A stretch of DNA of 64,000 nt from Lysobacter soyae (GCF_019551435.1 NZ_CP080544.1:1488001-1552000), one strand, 5' to 3'; counted from the first letter of the stretch, positions 36,265 through 45,604 are shown. A program made the numbers and translations. The notes: generated by a model not told the origin, from the sequence alone.

Positions 36265-37279
36265 CCTGTTCGTCACGCGGCGCTTCTTCCGGCACAAACT
36301 TCTCGCGCAGCGCGGCTTCGATCTGCTGCGCAATGGCCGGGTTGTCTTTCAAGTACTGGCGGGCGTTTTCCTTGCCTTGGCCGATGCGCTCGCTGCCATA
36401 GCTGTACCAAGCACCGGCTTTGTCGACCAGCTTGGCATCCACCCCCATGTCAATCAGCTCGCCTTCGCGCGAAATGCCTTCACCGTAAAGAATTTCGGTG
36501 ACGACCTGCTTGAACGGCGGTGCCATCTTGTTCTTGACGACTTTGATTCGGGTTTGGTTACCGATGATTTCATCGCCCTTCTTGATGGCACCGATGCGGC
36601 GGATATCCAGACGGACCGATGCATAGAACTTCAGGGCATTACCGCCGGTGGTCACTTCCGGGCTTTGACCCGGCATCATGATGCCGATCTTCATACGCAG
36701 CTGGTTGATGAAGATCACCAAGCAATTGCTGCGCTTGATGTTGCCGGTGAGCTTGCGCAAGGCCTGGCTCATCAAGCGGGCTTGCAAGCCAGGCAACTGA
36801 TCACCCATTTCGCCTTCGATTTCGGCACGCGGCGTGAGCGCGGCCACCGAGTCGACCACCACGATGTCCACGGCATTGGAGCGCACCAGCATGTCGGCGA
36901 TTTCAAGCGCTTGTTCACCGGTATCGGGCTGCGAGAGCAGCAAATCGTCCAGATTGACGCCGAGTTTTTGTGCATACACCGGATCAAGGGCGTGTTCGGC
37001 ATCGATGAAGGCGGCGGTGCCGCCGGCCTTTTGGCATTCGGCAATGGCTTGCAACGTGAGCGTGGTTTTGCCGGAGGATTCCGGACCATAGATTTCAACC
37101 ACCCGCCCCTTCGGCAAGCCGCCAATACCGAGCGCGATGTCCAGCATCAGGGAGCCGGTGCCGATGGTTTCCACGGCTTCAGCGGTACGGTCACCCATAC
37201 GCATGACGGAGCCTTTGCCGAACTGCTTCTCGATTTGCCCAAGGGCCGCCGCCAGGGCGCGTTGCTTGTTGTCATCCAT
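36248..37279 (-). CDS. recA: Recombinase RecA
   Basis: 343 aa DNA strand-exchange ATPase and the co-protease that triggers LexA cleavage. Walker A GPESSGKT lies at residues 65-72, with MRMGDR near the start and the DNA-binding loops in [34 protein letters not shown]. The acidic C-terminus ([10 protein letters not shown]) is typical. The ATG at 37279 is 6 nt after an AGGAA ribosome site; an ATG two codons earlier touches that site and is less likely. The 166-bp leader to lexA1 has no LexA box like the one at 38098. Confidence 0.99.
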   Translation of the reverse strand: MDDNKQRALAAALGQIEKQFGKGSVMRMGDRTAEAVETIGTGSLMLDIALGIGGLPKGRVVEIYGPESSGKTTLTLQAIAECQKAGGTAAFIDAEHALDPVYAQKLGVNLDDLLLSQPDTGEQALEIADMLVRSNAVDIVVVDSVAALTPRAEIEGEMGDQLPGLQARLMSQALRKLTGNIKRSNCLVIFINQLRMKIGIMMPGQSPEVTTGGNALKFYASVRLDIRRIGAIKKGDEIIGNQTRIKVVKNKMAPPFKQVVTEILYGEGISREGELIDMGVDAKLVDKAGAWYSYGSERIGQGKENARQYLKDNPAIAQQIEAALREKFVPEEAPRDEQDDAEG

Positions 37280-37320
37280 GTTCATTTCCTCGCTGATTCG
37301 AATGGTTGATTCGTGTTGGA

Positions 37321-37371
37321 TACAGTGTCTGCGGCGCGTGTCGCACACATTGCGACGTGGCCGGCACTGTA
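37321..37371. repeat. Nested inverted repeats in the recA leader
   Basis: Outer arms TACAGTG (37321-37327) and CACTGTA (37365-37371) enclose inner arms GTCGCA (37340-37345) and TGCGAC (37351-37356) with a CACAT loop. It sits about 40 bp upstream of the recA start, between lexA1 and recA, and could be an operator or an attenuating hairpin. Confidence 0.45.
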
Positions 37372-37445
37372 TGAAAAAGTTTCAGGGCACCCCGAGAGCG
37401 GCGCGATCAGACAAGCGCCCTGCGGCACGTCGGAAAACGGCTTTT

Positions 37446-38096
37446 TCATCGATTGGGGCGCACCAAACCGCAATACAGGCCCTCGATGGCAAACTCCTGA
37501 CCCGGCAGCACTTCGATGGGTGCGTAATCGGGATTGCGCGGCAACAGACGGATGCGATCACCGCTGTTCTTGAACAGTTTCACGGTGATTTCTTCGTCGA
37601 TGCGCGCCACCACAATTTGCCCGTTGCGCGCATCGGTCGTGCGATGCACGCCGATGAGGTCGCCATCGAAAATGCCTTCGTCGCGCATCGAGTCGCCCTT
37701 CACTTTCAACAAGTAGTCGGGCTTGGGTGAAAAGAAAACCCGGTCGACCACGACAAAACTGTCGCTATGGGCGTCGATGTCTGCGCCGATCGGCAAGCCC
37801 GCTGCGACTTGGCCAAGCACGGGCAAGCGGACGAAGTCGTCGTTTGCCGCCAAAGGCAGCTCAAGCGCGGCCTGCACAGAGGGCGGCGGCTGCAGAATCC
37901 GCAGGCCGCGGGCCTTGCCGGGCATCCGCTCGATGGCGCCGGCGGCTTCCAAAGCTTCCAGATGGTATTGCGCGGCGCGGACGCCTTTGAAACCAAAGGC
38001 GCGGGCAATTTCGGTCTGCGCAGGCGGCATGCCTTCCAATTCAATGCGTTCGGCAATGAATTCGAGAATGGCGTTCTGGGTGTCGGTGAGCTTCAT
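37446..38096 (-). CDS. lexA: SOS repressor LexA (LexA1)
   Basis: 216 aa repressor of the SOS regulon. DNA-binding domain residues 1-70 (LTDTQNAILEFI; PPAQTEIARAFGFKGVRAAQYHLEAL). Cleavage bond Ala99-Gly100 in VLGQVAAGLPIG; Ser136 in GDSMRDEG; Lys173 in EITVKLFK. All autocleavage residues are present. Start at 38096, giving MKLTDTQN, with an 18/19 Xanthomonas-type LexA box beginning 1 bp upstream; ATGs at 38123 and 38132 would put that box inside the coding region. It precedes recA in the same direction. Confidence 0.97.
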   Translation of the reverse strand: MKLTDTQNAILEFIAERIELEGMPPAQTEIARAFGFKGVRAAQYHLEALEAAGAIERMPGKARGLRILQPPPSVQAALELPLAANDDFVRLPVLGQVAAGLPIGADIDAHSDSFVVVDRVFFSPKPDYLLKVKGDSMRDEGIFDGDLIGVHRTTDARNGQIVVARIDEEITVKLFKNSGDRIRLLPRNPDYAPIEVLPGQEFAIEGLYCGLVRPNR

Positions 38097-38097
38097 G

Positions 38098-38116
38098 TGA
38101 GTAGTAATACTACTAA
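38098..38116. promoter_or_regulatory. LexA (SOS) box of lexA1
   Basis: TGAGTAGTAATACTACTAA matches the Xanthomonas LexA box TTAGTAGTAATACTACTAA at 18 of 19 positions (known motif). It ends 1 bp before the lexA1 ATG, so binding would block both transcription start and translation start. Autoregulation is inferred. Confidence 0.85.
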
Positions 38117-38160
38117 CGTGCATCCCGCGCAAGTGATTTCAGGCGAATCGCCTTTTGGGC

Positions 38161-38685
38161 TTAACCGGCGGCCGCTTGATCCAGCTCCACACCGACCCCG
38201 GCCAGCGCGGCTGCCACGGTCTGACGGCGCACCGACTCGCGGTCACCGTCGAAATGGAACTGCTCGGCGCGCGCATAGCCCCCGCGCCGTTTCCAGCCGA
38301 TCCAGACCGTGCCGACCGGCTTGTCTGCGCTGCCACCGCCGGGTCCAGCAACGCCGGTCACCGCCACGGCGATGCTGGCGCCGGAATTCACCACGGCGCC
38401 CGAGACCATTTCGATGACACATTCGCGGCTGACCGCACCAAACTCTTCCAAGGTCTGCGGACGCACGCGCAACAGGGCCTGTTTCGCTTCGTAGCTATAG
38501 GCCACCATGCCGCAATCAAACCAGGTCGACGAGCCTGCCACCGAGGTCACTACCTTGGCGATCCAGCCGCCGGTGCAGCTTTCCGCGGTGGCCAAGCGCT
38601 GGTGCTGCGCGATCATCTTCGTGCCGATTTGGCTGGCCAGGGTTTCGAGCGATGCATCGTCGAGGGCGGAAGTTTCAATCTTCAT
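38161..38685 (-). CDS. cinA: CinA-family nicotinamide-nucleotide amidase (PncC)
   Basis: 174 aa stand-alone C-terminal CinA domain, which converts nicotinamide mononucleotide to nicotinic acid mononucleotide in NAD recycling. Motifs: LATAESCTGGWIA with the catalytic Ser near residue 36, GAVSRECVIEM, and VAVTGVAGPGGG...KPVGTVWIG. It has no N-terminal COG1058 domain. Position between lexA and mutS is conserved in the order, but here parDE lies between this gene and mutS. Divergent from parD, 90 bp. Confidence 0.93.
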   Translation of the reverse strand: MKIETSALDDASLETLASQIGTKMIAQHQRLATAESCTGGWIAKVVTSVAGSSTWFDCGMVAYSYEAKQALLRVRPQTLEEFGAVSRECVIEMVSGAVVNSGASIAVAVTGVAGPGGGSADKPVGTVWIGWKRRGGYARAEQFHFDGDRESVRRQTVAAALAGVGVELDQAAAG

Positions 38686-38719
38686 GCAATGAGTCTAAGC
38701 CGCGCTGGCGCGTCTCGCA

Positions 38720-38748
38720 TTGATAATAATTATCAAGTTTCCTACACT
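38720..38748 (+). promoter_or_regulatory. parDE promoter overlapped by a Fur-type palindrome
   Basis: -35 TTGATA (38720-38725), 17-bp spacer, -10 TACACT (38743-38748), 27 bp before the parD ATG. The -35 lies inside the perfect palindrome TTGATAATAATTATCAA (38720-38736), which contains the 7-1-7 Fur/Per-box sequence TGATAAT-A-ATTATCA. It is either the ParD operator or a true Fur site. Confidence 0.65.
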
Positions 38749-38775
38749 TGAGAAATCGCAACGAGAGTCAAACCC

Positions 38776-39036
38776 ATGATCAGCGCAGAACTAGGAAAAC
38801 CGCTTGAACAATTTGTGGCCGAACTTGTCGCGACGGGTCGATATGGGTCGAAAAGTGAAGTTCTCCGCGAGGGCGTACGGCTGATCCAGGAACGTGAACT
38901 GAAACTCGCCGCGCTGGACGCCGCCGTGATGCGCGGCCTCGAAGCTGCAGACCAAGGACACGTTTATGCCGCCGAAGATGTATTCGCCGAGCTAGAACGC
39001 CGTTATGGAGGTGGTGGCAACCGGGTGCAGGAATGA
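38776..39036 (+). CDS. parD: ParD-family antitoxin (type II toxin-antitoxin)
   Basis: 86 aa antitoxin. The ribbon-helix-helix DNA-binding part is ISAELGKPLEQFVAELVATGRYGSKSEVLREGVRLIQERE, with the GRYGSKSEVLREGVRL turn diagnostic for ParD. The C-terminal half (GLEAADQGHVYAAEDVFAEL) is the toxin-wrapping segment. It should bind and neutralise ParE and repress its own promoter at 38720-38748. The stop overlaps the parE start as ATGA. Confidence 0.93.
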   Translation: MISAELGKPLEQFVAELVATGRYGSKSEVLREGVRLIQERELKLAALDAAVMRGLEAADQGHVYAAEDVFAELERRYGGGGNRVQE

Positions 39037-39329
39037 AAGTTGTTCTGTCCCGTCGCGCCATCATCGAGATTCAGGAAATCGGTGATTACATCGCCCAAGA
39101 CAATCCCGAACGAGCCGCTGAGTTCGTCCGCGAATTGCGGACAGCCTGCCTGACGCTTGTCGAGTTGCCTTTCGCTTTTCCGATCGTTCAACGATATGCC
39201 GATCATGAAGTCAGACGCCGACTGCACGGAAACTACGTTGTGCTTTATCGCGTTGAAGTGGACGCAAACAGAATTGTGGTTTTGAACGTACTGCATGGTG
39301 CCACCGACTATTTGCAGACCGATTTGTGA
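39033..39329 (+). CDS. parE: RelE/ParE-family toxin (type II toxin-antitoxin)
   Basis: 98 aa toxin of the RelE/ParE superfamily. [32 protein letters not shown] is the paired-helix N-terminus, [18 protein letters not shown] the central strands, and [12 protein letters not shown] the terminal strand. Pairing with ParD suggests a DNA-gyrase poison (ParE type) rather than a ribosome-dependent RNase, but this is a family inference. It is coupled to parD. The mutS start codon follows only 10 bp after its stop. Confidence 0.92.
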   Translation: MKVVLSRRAIIEIQEIGDYIAQDNPERAAEFVRELRTACLTLVELPFAFPIVQRYADHEVRRRLHGNYVVLYRVEVDANRIVVLNVLHGATDYLQTDL

Positions 39330-39339
39330 GTCATACACC

Positions 39340-41931
39340 TTGAGCCAGAAAGACAAAAACGCCGCGCAAGAACACACCCCGTTGATGAAGCAGTTTTTCG
39401 CCGCCAAGGCGGATTACCCCGACGTGTTGCTGTTTTTCCGCATGGGCGATTTCTACGAATTGTTTTTTGATGACGCGCGCAAAGCGGCGCGATTGCTCGA
39501 CATCACTTTGACCAAGCGCGGCAGCAGCGCCGGCGAACCGATTCCGATGTGCGGCGTGCCCGCACATGCCTATGAAGGTTATTTGGCACGGTTGGTTGCC
39601 TTGGGCGAATCGGTAGCGATTTGCGAACAGATCGGCGACCCGGCCACGTCGAAAGGCATCGTGGAGCGCAAAGTCGTCCGGGTTGTCACGCCGGGCACGC
39701 TTACCGATGAAGCGCTGCTCGATGATCGCCGCGACAACATTCTTCTGGCCATTGCCAAAGGCAAAAACGGTTTCGGACTGGCGTGGGCGGATGTGTCGGC
39801 CGGACGCATGTTGGCCAACGAAGTCGCGGACGACGATGCGTTGGAAGCAGAAATCGCGCGCTTGTCACCTGCCGAGACTTTGATCGCCGACGACGACACC
39901 CTGCCGGTGTTCGTCCAGCAAATGAAAGGCGTGCGTAAACGCGCGCCCTGGCTGTTCGACAGTGAATCCGGCCGGCGCAAGTTGCTGCAGTTTTTCAAGT
40001 TGCAAGATTTGTCCGCCTTCGGCATCGAGAACCAAACTCTGGCGATTGCTGCGGCAGGTGCCTTGCTCGGTTACGTCGAAGAAACACAAAAACAACAGCT
40101 GCCGCATCTCACGCACATCTCAACGGAACCGACCAGCGAAACCATCACCTTGAATGCTGCCACGCGGCGCCATTTGGAATTGGACAGCCGTGTGGATGGC
40201 GACACCCGCCACACCTTGCTCGGTGTGCTCGATTCCACCCGCTCACCGATGGGCGGACGTTTGTTGCGCCGTTGGTTGCAACGGCCTTTGCGTGATCAGA
40301 ACGCGTTGAATTTGCGTCTGCAAGCGGTCGAAGCGCTCATGCTGGCCAACCAGGTTGAAGACTTGCGTGATGTCTTGCGCGGCTTGGGTGACATGGAACG
40401 CATTTTGTCGCGCGTGGCGTTGCGTAGTGCGCGCCCGCGTGACTTGTCGACTCTTCGTGACGGACTGGCGCTCGCGCCCGTGCTGCAAAACGCATTGGCA
40501 AACATTGCCTCGCCCTTGATCGAATCCCTTGCGCAGGAACTCGGCGGACACGCCGACACCCAATCTCTGTTGCAACGCGCGGTGGTTGAACATCCGCCCA
40601 TGCTCGCCCGCGACGGCGGCGTGATCGCCGAAGGTTTTGACGCTGAGTTGGATGAACTGCGCCGACTTTCCACGCATGCCGATCAGTTCCTCATCGAACT
40701 CGAACAGCGCGAACGCGAAGCCAGCGGTATTGCCAATTTGAAAGTCGGCTACAACCGCGTGCACGGTTACTACATCGAAATCAGCAAAGGCCAAGTCGAA
40801 CGCGCACCGACGCACTACACGCGGCGCCAAACGCTGGCCAATGCCGAACGCTACATCACCGAAGAATTGAAGACCTTTGAAGACAAGGTGCTTTCAGCGC
40901 GTGATCGCTCGCTGAGTCGCGAAACCGCCTTGTACGCACAACTGGTTGAAGACTTGAATGACGTACTGGAACCGCTGAAACGGTGTGCCACCGCGCTTGC
41001 CACGCTCGATGTGCTGTGCGGATTCGCCGAGCGCGCCGACGTCTTGGATTGGCGCAAACCCACACTCACGACTGACAACGTGCTCACCATCGAAGCCGGC
41101 CGCCATCCGGTGGTTGAAGCGGTACGCGATGCCCCGTTCACGCCCAACGATGTGGATCTCGACGACACACGACGCATGTTGGTAATCACCGGCCCGAACA
41201 TGGGCGGCAAGAGCACCTACATGCGGCAAACCGCGTTGATTGTGTTGCTCGCCCACATTGGCAGTTTCGTACCGGCCGGCAGTGCTCGTATCGGACCCAT
41301 CGATCGCATCCTCACCCGCATCGGTGCCGGCGATGATTTGGCCAAGGGTCAATCCACCTTCATGGTCGAAATGACCGAGACCAGCTACATCCTGCATCAC
41401 GCCACCGAACATTCACTGGTTTTGATGGACGAAATCGGACGCGGCACCAGCACCTATGACGGCTTGGCGCTTGCGCATGCCTGCGCGCGACATTTAGCCG
41501 AGCACAATCGCAGCCATACGTTGTTTGCGACGCACTATTTCGAATTGACCGCGTTGGCGACGCCCGGCAGTGCCGTCGAAAACGTCCATCTGGATGCCGT
41601 CGAGCACGGCGATGCGCTGGTCTTCATGCACCGAGTCAAACCGGGGCCGGCCGATCGCAGTTACGGTTTGCAAGTGGCGAGTCTGGCCGGCATGCCGCGT
41701 AATGTGATTCGCGACGCGCGTGCGCACTTGGCGGAACTCGAAGCCCATGCACAGACGCATGGGGCCGCACCGCAGGCGCCGCTCACGCCTGAACGTTTGG
41801 ACACACCGCAACAATTCGGCTTGTTCACGCCGGCCAGTGCTGCGCTGGATGCCCTGGCCGCCATCGATCCGGACGAACTGACCCCGAAACAAGCGCTGGA
41901 AGCCTTGTATCGCTTGAAGTCCCTGCATTGA
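39340..41931 (+). CDS. mutS: DNA mismatch repair protein MutS
   Basis: Recognises mismatched base pairs and recruits MutL. 863 aa from a TTG start; the first in-frame ATG (39385) would cut 15 residues but keep the mismatch-binding motif [11 protein letters not shown] near residue 37. The ATPase has Walker [12 protein letters not shown] near residue 620 and Walker [14 protein letters not shown]. The C-terminus has the helix-turn-helix and the extended [16 protein letters not shown] end that binds the clamp or dimerises. No promoter is visible in the 10 bp after parE, so mutS probably depends on the parDE message or an internal promoter. Confidence 0.97.
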   Translation: MSQKDKNAAQEHTPLMKQFFAAKADYPDVLLFFRMGDFYELFFDDARKAARLLDITLTKRGSSAGEPIPMCGVPAHAYEGYLARLVALGESVAICEQIGDPATSKGIVERKVVRVVTPGTLTDEALLDDRRDNILLAIAKGKNGFGLAWADVSAGRMLANEVADDDALEAEIARLSPAETLIADDDTLPVFVQQMKGVRKRAPWLFDSESGRRKLLQFFKLQDLSAFGIENQTLAIAAAGALLGYVEETQKQQLPHLTHISTEPTSETITLNAATRRHLELDSRVDGDTRHTLLGVLDSTRSPMGGRLLRRWLQRPLRDQNALNLRLQAVEALMLANQVEDLRDVLRGLGDMERILSRVALRSARPRDLSTLRDGLALAPVLQNALANIASPLIESLAQELGGHADTQSLLQRAVVEHPPMLARDGGVIAEGFDAELDELRRLSTHADQFLIELEQREREASGIANLKVGYNRVHGYYIEISKGQVERAPTHYTRRQTLANAERYITEELKTFEDKVLSARDRSLSRETALYAQLVEDLNDVLEPLKRCATALATLDVLCGFAERADVLDWRKPTLTTDNVLTIEAGRHPVVEAVRDAPFTPNDVDLDDTRRMLVITGPNMGGKSTYMRQTALIVLLAHIGSFVPAGSARIGPIDRILTRIGAGDDLAKGQSTFMVEMTETSYILHHATEHSLVLMDEIGRGTSTYDGLALAHACARHLAEHNRSHTLFATHYFELTALATPGSAVENVHLDAVEHGDALVFMHRVKPGPADRSYGLQVASLAGMPRNVIRDARAHLAELEAHAQTHGAAPQAPLTPERLDTPQQFGLFTPASAALDALAAIDPDELTPKQALEALYRLKSLH

Positions 41932-41970
41932 CCGCACACGTTCTGAACGATTGAAGGCCTAAGCTCGGCA

Positions 41971-42001
41971 AATCGCCTGAGTTGCCGTGCGCAACGCGAT
42001 T
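41971..42001. repeat. Hairpin in the mutS-katA spacer
   Basis: AATCGC-CTGA-GTTGC-CGTGC-GCAAC-GCGATT forms an 11-bp stem with one 4-nt bulge, followed by TGATTTCCTC. It is plausibly the mutS terminator or part of the catalase leader. The 157-bp spacer otherwise shows no strong promoter. Confidence 0.4.
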
Positions 42002-42088
42002 GATTTCCTCTATCAGTCTGCAATCAACAATCGATTTCTCTTTTTAGCGCACGCGTTGCAAAGTGAAGCAAACACACAGGAGAGCGTC

Positions 42089-43708
42089 ATGAGCAAGAAA
42101 GATCCGGCCACCTACACGTCCGCCCCCTCCCCCCGCGATTCCGCACAACGCCAAAAGGATCTTTCGCGCACGCCGGAAACCAAACACGGCGAATGCCCGG
42201 TCACGCGTCTCACCACCAACGCAGGCGCACCCGTCGCAGAAAACCAAAACAGTTTGACCGCCGGCCCGCGCGGTCCCTTGTTGGCGCAAGACCTTTGGTT
42301 GAATGAAAAGCTGGCCAACTTCGTGCGTGAAGTGATTCCGGAACGGCGCATGCACGCCAAGGGTTCCGGAGCGTTCGGCACTTTCACTGTCACCAATGAC
42401 ATCAGCCGCTATACGCGTGCAGCGATTTTTTCCAAGGTCGGCAAACGCACAGACATGTTTGCGCGTTTCACCACGGTTGCCGGTGAACGCGGCGCGGCCG
42501 ATGCCGAACGCGACATCCGTGGCTTCGCGCTGAAGTTCTACACCGAGGAAGGCAATTGGGACATGGTCGGCAACAACACGCCCGTGTTCTTCATTCGCGA
42601 TCCGCGCAAATTCCCCGATCTGAACAAAGTCGTCAAACGCGATCCGCGCACCAATCTGCGCAGCGCTACGAACAATTGGGATTGGTGGACGCTGCTTCCC
42701 GAGGCCTTGCATCAAGTCACCATCGTGATGAGCGATCGCGGTATTCCGCGCAGTTACCGTCACATGCACGGCTTTTCATCGCACACCTACAGCTTTTGGA
42801 ACGCCGATAACGAACGCTTTTGGGTGAAGATGCACTTCATCAGCCAGCAAGGTCTGGAACATCTGACCGATGCACAAGCGGCGGAATTGGTCGGCAAAGA
42901 CCGCGAAAGCCACCAGCGTGATTTGTATGACGCGATCGAACGCGGCGAGTTTCCGAAGTGGAAGATGTACGTGCAAATCATGCCGGAGGCGGACGCTGAA
43001 ACCTATCGCATCCACCCGTTCGACCTCACCAAAGTGTGGCCGAAGTCGGACTACCCGCTGATCGAAGTCGGCGAATTCGAGCTCAACAAAAATCCGGAAA
43101 ACTTCCACGCGGATGTGGAGCAAAGTGCCTTCGCGCCAAGCAATTTGGTGCCGGGTATCGGCGCATCGCCCGACCGGATGCTGCAAGCCCGCCTGTTCAA
43201 CTACGCCGATGCGCAGCGCTATCGCTTGGGCGTGAATTTCCATCAAATCCCTGTGAATCAGGCGCGATGCCCCGTGCACAGCAATCATCGCGATGGCCAA
43301 GGACGCACTGATGGCAACTACGGCAGCTTGCCGCACTACGAACCGAATAGTTTCGGGCAATGGCAGGAACAGCCTGAATTCCGCGAACCACCTTTGAAGA
43401 TCCGCGGCGACGCCGATTTCTGGAACTATCGCGAAGATGATGACGACTATTTCAGCCAACCCGGTGCATTGTTCCGCCTGATGTCAGCGGATCAACAGCA
43501 ACGCCTGTTCGACAATACGGCGCGCGCCATGGGTGACGCACCGGACTTCATCAAGCAACGGCATGTGGACAATTGCAGCAAGGCCGATCCGGCTTACGGC
43601 GCAGGTGTGGCGGCTGCACTGAAACGTCTGGCCGAAGCCCCGAAGGCCGATACCTCTGCGGCGGAACATCCGGGCAATGCGCCGGGCGGCGAAGACGTCG
43701 AGCTTTGA
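42089..43708 (+). CDS. katA: Catalase (monofunctional heme, small-subunit type)
   Basis: 539 aa, converts hydrogen peroxide to water and oxygen. Distal heme residues are in [15 protein letters not shown] (catalytic His) and [14 protein letters not shown]; the proximal heme tyrosine is in [17 protein letters not shown]-terminal extension (about residues 490-539) rich in Ala/Pro/Asp is unlike the large-subunit flavodoxin-like domain, so it is the small type. A good AGGAGAGCG ribosome site fixes the ATG at 42089; earlier in-frame ATGs are not used. OxyR control is likely in general, but no clear OxyR site was seen. Confidence 0.95.
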   Translation: MSKKDPATYTSAPSPRDSAQRQKDLSRTPETKHGECPVTRLTTNAGAPVAENQNSLTAGPRGPLLAQDLWLNEKLANFVREVIPERRMHAKGSGAFGTFTVTNDISRYTRAAIFSKVGKRTDMFARFTTVAGERGAADAERDIRGFALKFYTEEGNWDMVGNNTPVFFIRDPRKFPDLNKVVKRDPRTNLRSATNNWDWWTLLPEALHQVTIVMSDRGIPRSYRHMHGFSSHTYSFWNADNERFWVKMHFISQQGLEHLTDAQAAELVGKDRESHQRDLYDAIERGEFPKWKMYVQIMPEADAETYRIHPFDLTKVWPKSDYPLIEVGEFELNKNPENFHADVEQSAFAPSNLVPGIGASPDRMLQARLFNYADAQRYRLGVNFHQIPVNQARCPVHSNHRDGQGRTDGNYGSLPHYEPNSFGQWQEQPEFREPPLKIRGDADFWNYREDDDDYFSQPGALFRLMSADQQQRLFDNTARAMGDAPDFIKQRHVDNCSKADPAYGAGVAAALKRLAEAPKADTSAAEHPGNAPGGEDVEL

Positions 43709-43794
43709 TCCGCGTCACTCACACCGAGCTGACCTATGGGCTGTTAGCGTAATTTTCCACACTAACCGCCGTTGAAAAACAGGACCTGATACCG

Positions 43795-44400
43795 ATGAGC
43801 ATGATCGAAGAAATCCTCCAACAAATGCAGGGCGCACCGACCCAACAAGTCGCCGGACAATTGGGCGTCAACGACAGCCAAGCCAGCCAAGCCATCGCGG
43901 CCGCTTTGCCCATGTTGATTGGCGCGCTGGGCCACAACGCGCAAAGTGGTGGTGCGGAAGCGCTCTTCGGCGCATTGGGCAACCACCAGCAATCGTTGGG
44001 TAATGGCGGTGTCGGTGATTTGCTGGGCTCGGTGCTGGGCGGGCTCGGCCAACAACAGCCCTCCGGTTCCGCGATCAACGGTGCCGGCATTCTCGGTCAT
44101 ATTTTTGGTGGCCAACAACAAACCGCCGCACAGCAGTTGGGGCAAACCACCGGCCTCGGCGGCGATCGCACACAGATGCTGTTGCAAATTCTCGCGCCGA
44201 TCGTGATGGCCTATCTCTCGCGCAAAGTGTTTTCGCCGAGCGTGGAATCGAGCCCGCAAGGTGTCTCGGAAGTGCTGAGCCAAGAGCAATCCAATGCCGG
44301 TGGCGGCTTGCTGGGATCGATCCTCGGCGGCGGCGACGGCAAGGTGGATATTGGCGATATTTTCCGGATTGGTAGTTCGGTTTTGGGTGGGCGTCGGTAA
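43795..44400 (+). CDS. DUF937 family protein (YidB-like)
   Basis: 201 aa, glycine- and glutamine-rich, hydrophobic but without a signal peptide. The N-terminal helix bundle QLGVNDSQASQAIAAALPMLIGALGHNA and the repeated GGVGDLLGSVLGGLG, GLLGSILGGGDGK patterns are typical of DUF937. The LQILAPIVMAYLSRKVF helix near residue 130 may be amphipathic. Related proteins have been linked to filament or curli-like assembly, but no function is established. It is followed immediately by three dispersed repeat units. Confidence 0.82.
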   Translation: MSMIEEILQQMQGAPTQQVAGQLGVNDSQASQAIAAALPMLIGALGHNAQSGGAEALFGALGNHQQSLGNGGVGDLLGSVLGGLGQQQPSGSAINGAGILGHIFGGQQQTAAQQLGQTTGLGGDRTQMLLQILAPIVMAYLSRKVFSPSVESSPQGVSEVLSQEQSNAGGGLLGSILGGGDGKVDIGDIFRIGSSVLGGRR

Positions 44401-44572
44401 GAGCGCCTCACCCGGCGCTTCGCGCCACCCTCTCCACTGCGTGGAGAGGGGAAAGCAAGAGCGCCTCACCCGCCACTTCGGGGCACCCTCTCCATCAAAG
44501 ATGGAGAGGGGAAGCTTTCCCTTCTCCACGCAGTGGAGAAGGTGGCGCGCAGCGCCGGATGAGGCGCTTTTC
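44401..44572. repeat. Cluster of three dispersed double-hairpin repeat units
   Basis: Units at 44401-44456 and 44459-44514 are in one orientation (GAGCGCCTCACCCG first) and the unit at 44518-44572 in the other (CTTCTCCACGCAGTGGAGAAG first, GATGAGGCGC last). The array begins 1 bp after the DUF937 stop and ends 22 bp before the hslR stop, between convergent genes. Confidence 0.88.
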
Positions 44573-44594
44573 TAGGCGCCTTTAAAGCTTCACC

Positions 44595-44996
44595 TCAAAG
44601 CGCATCCAAATCCCCCAGAGCCCGAATCAACCTTCTCGCCCGCTTATCCGGCTTCGTCTCAGGCGGCAAATAACCCGCGCGCGCCGCCGCCGCAGTTTGC
44701 CGCGCAATGCGTCGTGCTTCGATAGAGCCTTCCGCTTCTTCATAGAGCAGCTGCGCCACCGGCGCCGGGCCGCGGATGTCACTCACCGCCTTCACCGTGA
44801 TATCGAAGACTTCGACGCCACGTTCGATTTTCAAGTTCGCACCGGCGCGAACGACGCGCGAGGGTTTCGGGCGCTCGCCGTCTACCGACACTTTGCCGGT
44901 TTCAATCGCCTGCTTGGCGAGCGCACGTGTTTTGAAGAAGCGTGCGGCCCAGAGCCAGATGTCTAGGCGGATGGTGGGGGGTTGTTGATCGGTCAT
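44595..44996 (-). CDS. hslR: Heat shock protein 15 (S4-domain RNA-binding protein)
   Basis: 133 aa ribosome-recycling factor that binds 50S subunits carrying stalled nascent chains. The S4 RNA-binding domain IRLDIWLWAARFFKTRALAKQ and the IETGKVSVDGERPKPSR turn open the protein, with the strand RAGANLKIERG next. The C-terminal tail is basic (KPDKRARRLIRAL). Size and order match Hsp15. It is flanked on both sides by dispersed repeats. Confidence 0.93.
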   Translation of the reverse strand: MTDQQPPTIRLDIWLWAARFFKTRALAKQAIETGKVSVDGERPKPSRVVRAGANLKIERGVEVFDITVKAVSDIRGPAPVAQLLYEEAEGSIEARRIARQTAAAARAGYLPPETKPDKRARRLIRALGDLDAL

Positions 44997-45007
44997 AATT
45001 TTTTTAA

Positions 45008-45116
45008 GAGCGCCTCACCCGGCGCTTCGCGCCACCCTCTCCACTTTGTGGAGAGGGGAAAGCAAGAGCCTCACCCGCCCCTTTAGGGCACCCTCTCCAC
45101 TTTGTGGAGAGGGGAA
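45008..45116. repeat. Pair of dispersed double-hairpin repeat units
   Basis: Two units in the same orientation, 45008-45062 and 45066-45116. The second has lost part of its leading GAGCGC (reads GAGCCTCACCCGCCCC). They sit upstream of hslR and downstream of the rplS terminator. Confidence 0.85.
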
Positions 45117-45127
45117 TACCAACGCAA

Positions 45128-45149
45128 ACGGCCACCCGAAGGTGGCCGT
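45128..45149 (-). terminator. Terminator of the rpsP-rimM-trmD-rplS operon
   Basis: On the minus strand, a 9-bp perfect stem ACGGCCACC/GGTGGCCGT capped by a TTCG tetraloop and followed by TTTGCGTTGG, 24 bp after the rplS stop. Confidence 0.7.
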
Positions 45150-45172
45150 CCATTGCAACGCTGCGCGGGAAA

Positions 45173-45604
45173 TTATTCCGCGGCGGCAGCTGCATCTTCC
45201 GCAGCCTTGGCGGCTTTGGCTTCTGCTTTGTGCTTGGCAACAGCGGCCAGATCTTCGCGGATACGCGCTGCGCGGCCTTCGAGACCACGGAGGTAGTACA
45301 GCTTGGCGGCGCGGACGTCACCACGACGCTTCACGACGACCGAGTCGATGATCGGGCTGTGGGTTTGGAACACGCGTTCCACGCCGTAGCCGTGCGAAAT
45401 CTTGCGGACCGTGAACGCAGCATTGAGGCCGCCGTTCTTGATACCGATGACCACGCCTTCATAGGCCTGGACGCGTTCGCGGTTACCTTCTTTGACTTTC
45501 ACGTTGACGACAACGGTGTCGCCGGGACCGAATTCCGGAAGCTTGCGCGTTTGTTGCGCGCTTTCGAATTCGTTGATGAGGTTGTGCAGGGAGGGCTTGC
45601 TCAT
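45173..45604 (-). CDS. rplS: 50S ribosomal protein L19
   Basis: 143 aa, structural protein at the 30S-50S interface. [48 protein letters not shown] and the [14 protein letters not shown] loop are diagnostic. It has a C-terminal extension of about 25 residues rich in Ala, Lys and Glu ([18 protein letters not shown]) beyond the usual end, as seen in some related bacteria. The ATG at 45604 is chosen; an earlier open frame to 45673 is not conserved-looking. Last gene of the rpsP operon. Confidence 0.98.
   Translation of the reverse strand: MSKPSLHNLINEFESAQQTRKLPEFGPGDTVVVNVKVKEGNRERVQAYEGVVIGIKNGGLNAAFTVRKISHGYGVERVFQTHSPIIDSVVVKRRGDVRAAKLYYLRGLEGRAARIREDLAAVAKHKAEAKAAKAAEDAAAAAE

Noticed and set aside
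36005-37309. 434-aa open frame antisense to recA
   Set aside because: No motif or ribosome site; recA on the other strand is certain.
37280-37445. LexA1 box before recA
   Set aside because: No TTAGTA...TACTAA-like sequence found; only unrelated inverted repeats.
41932-42088. OxyR site upstream of katA
   Set aside because: CTAT and ATCGAT-like pieces are present, but not in the spaced ATAG-N7-CTAT pattern; too weak to claim.
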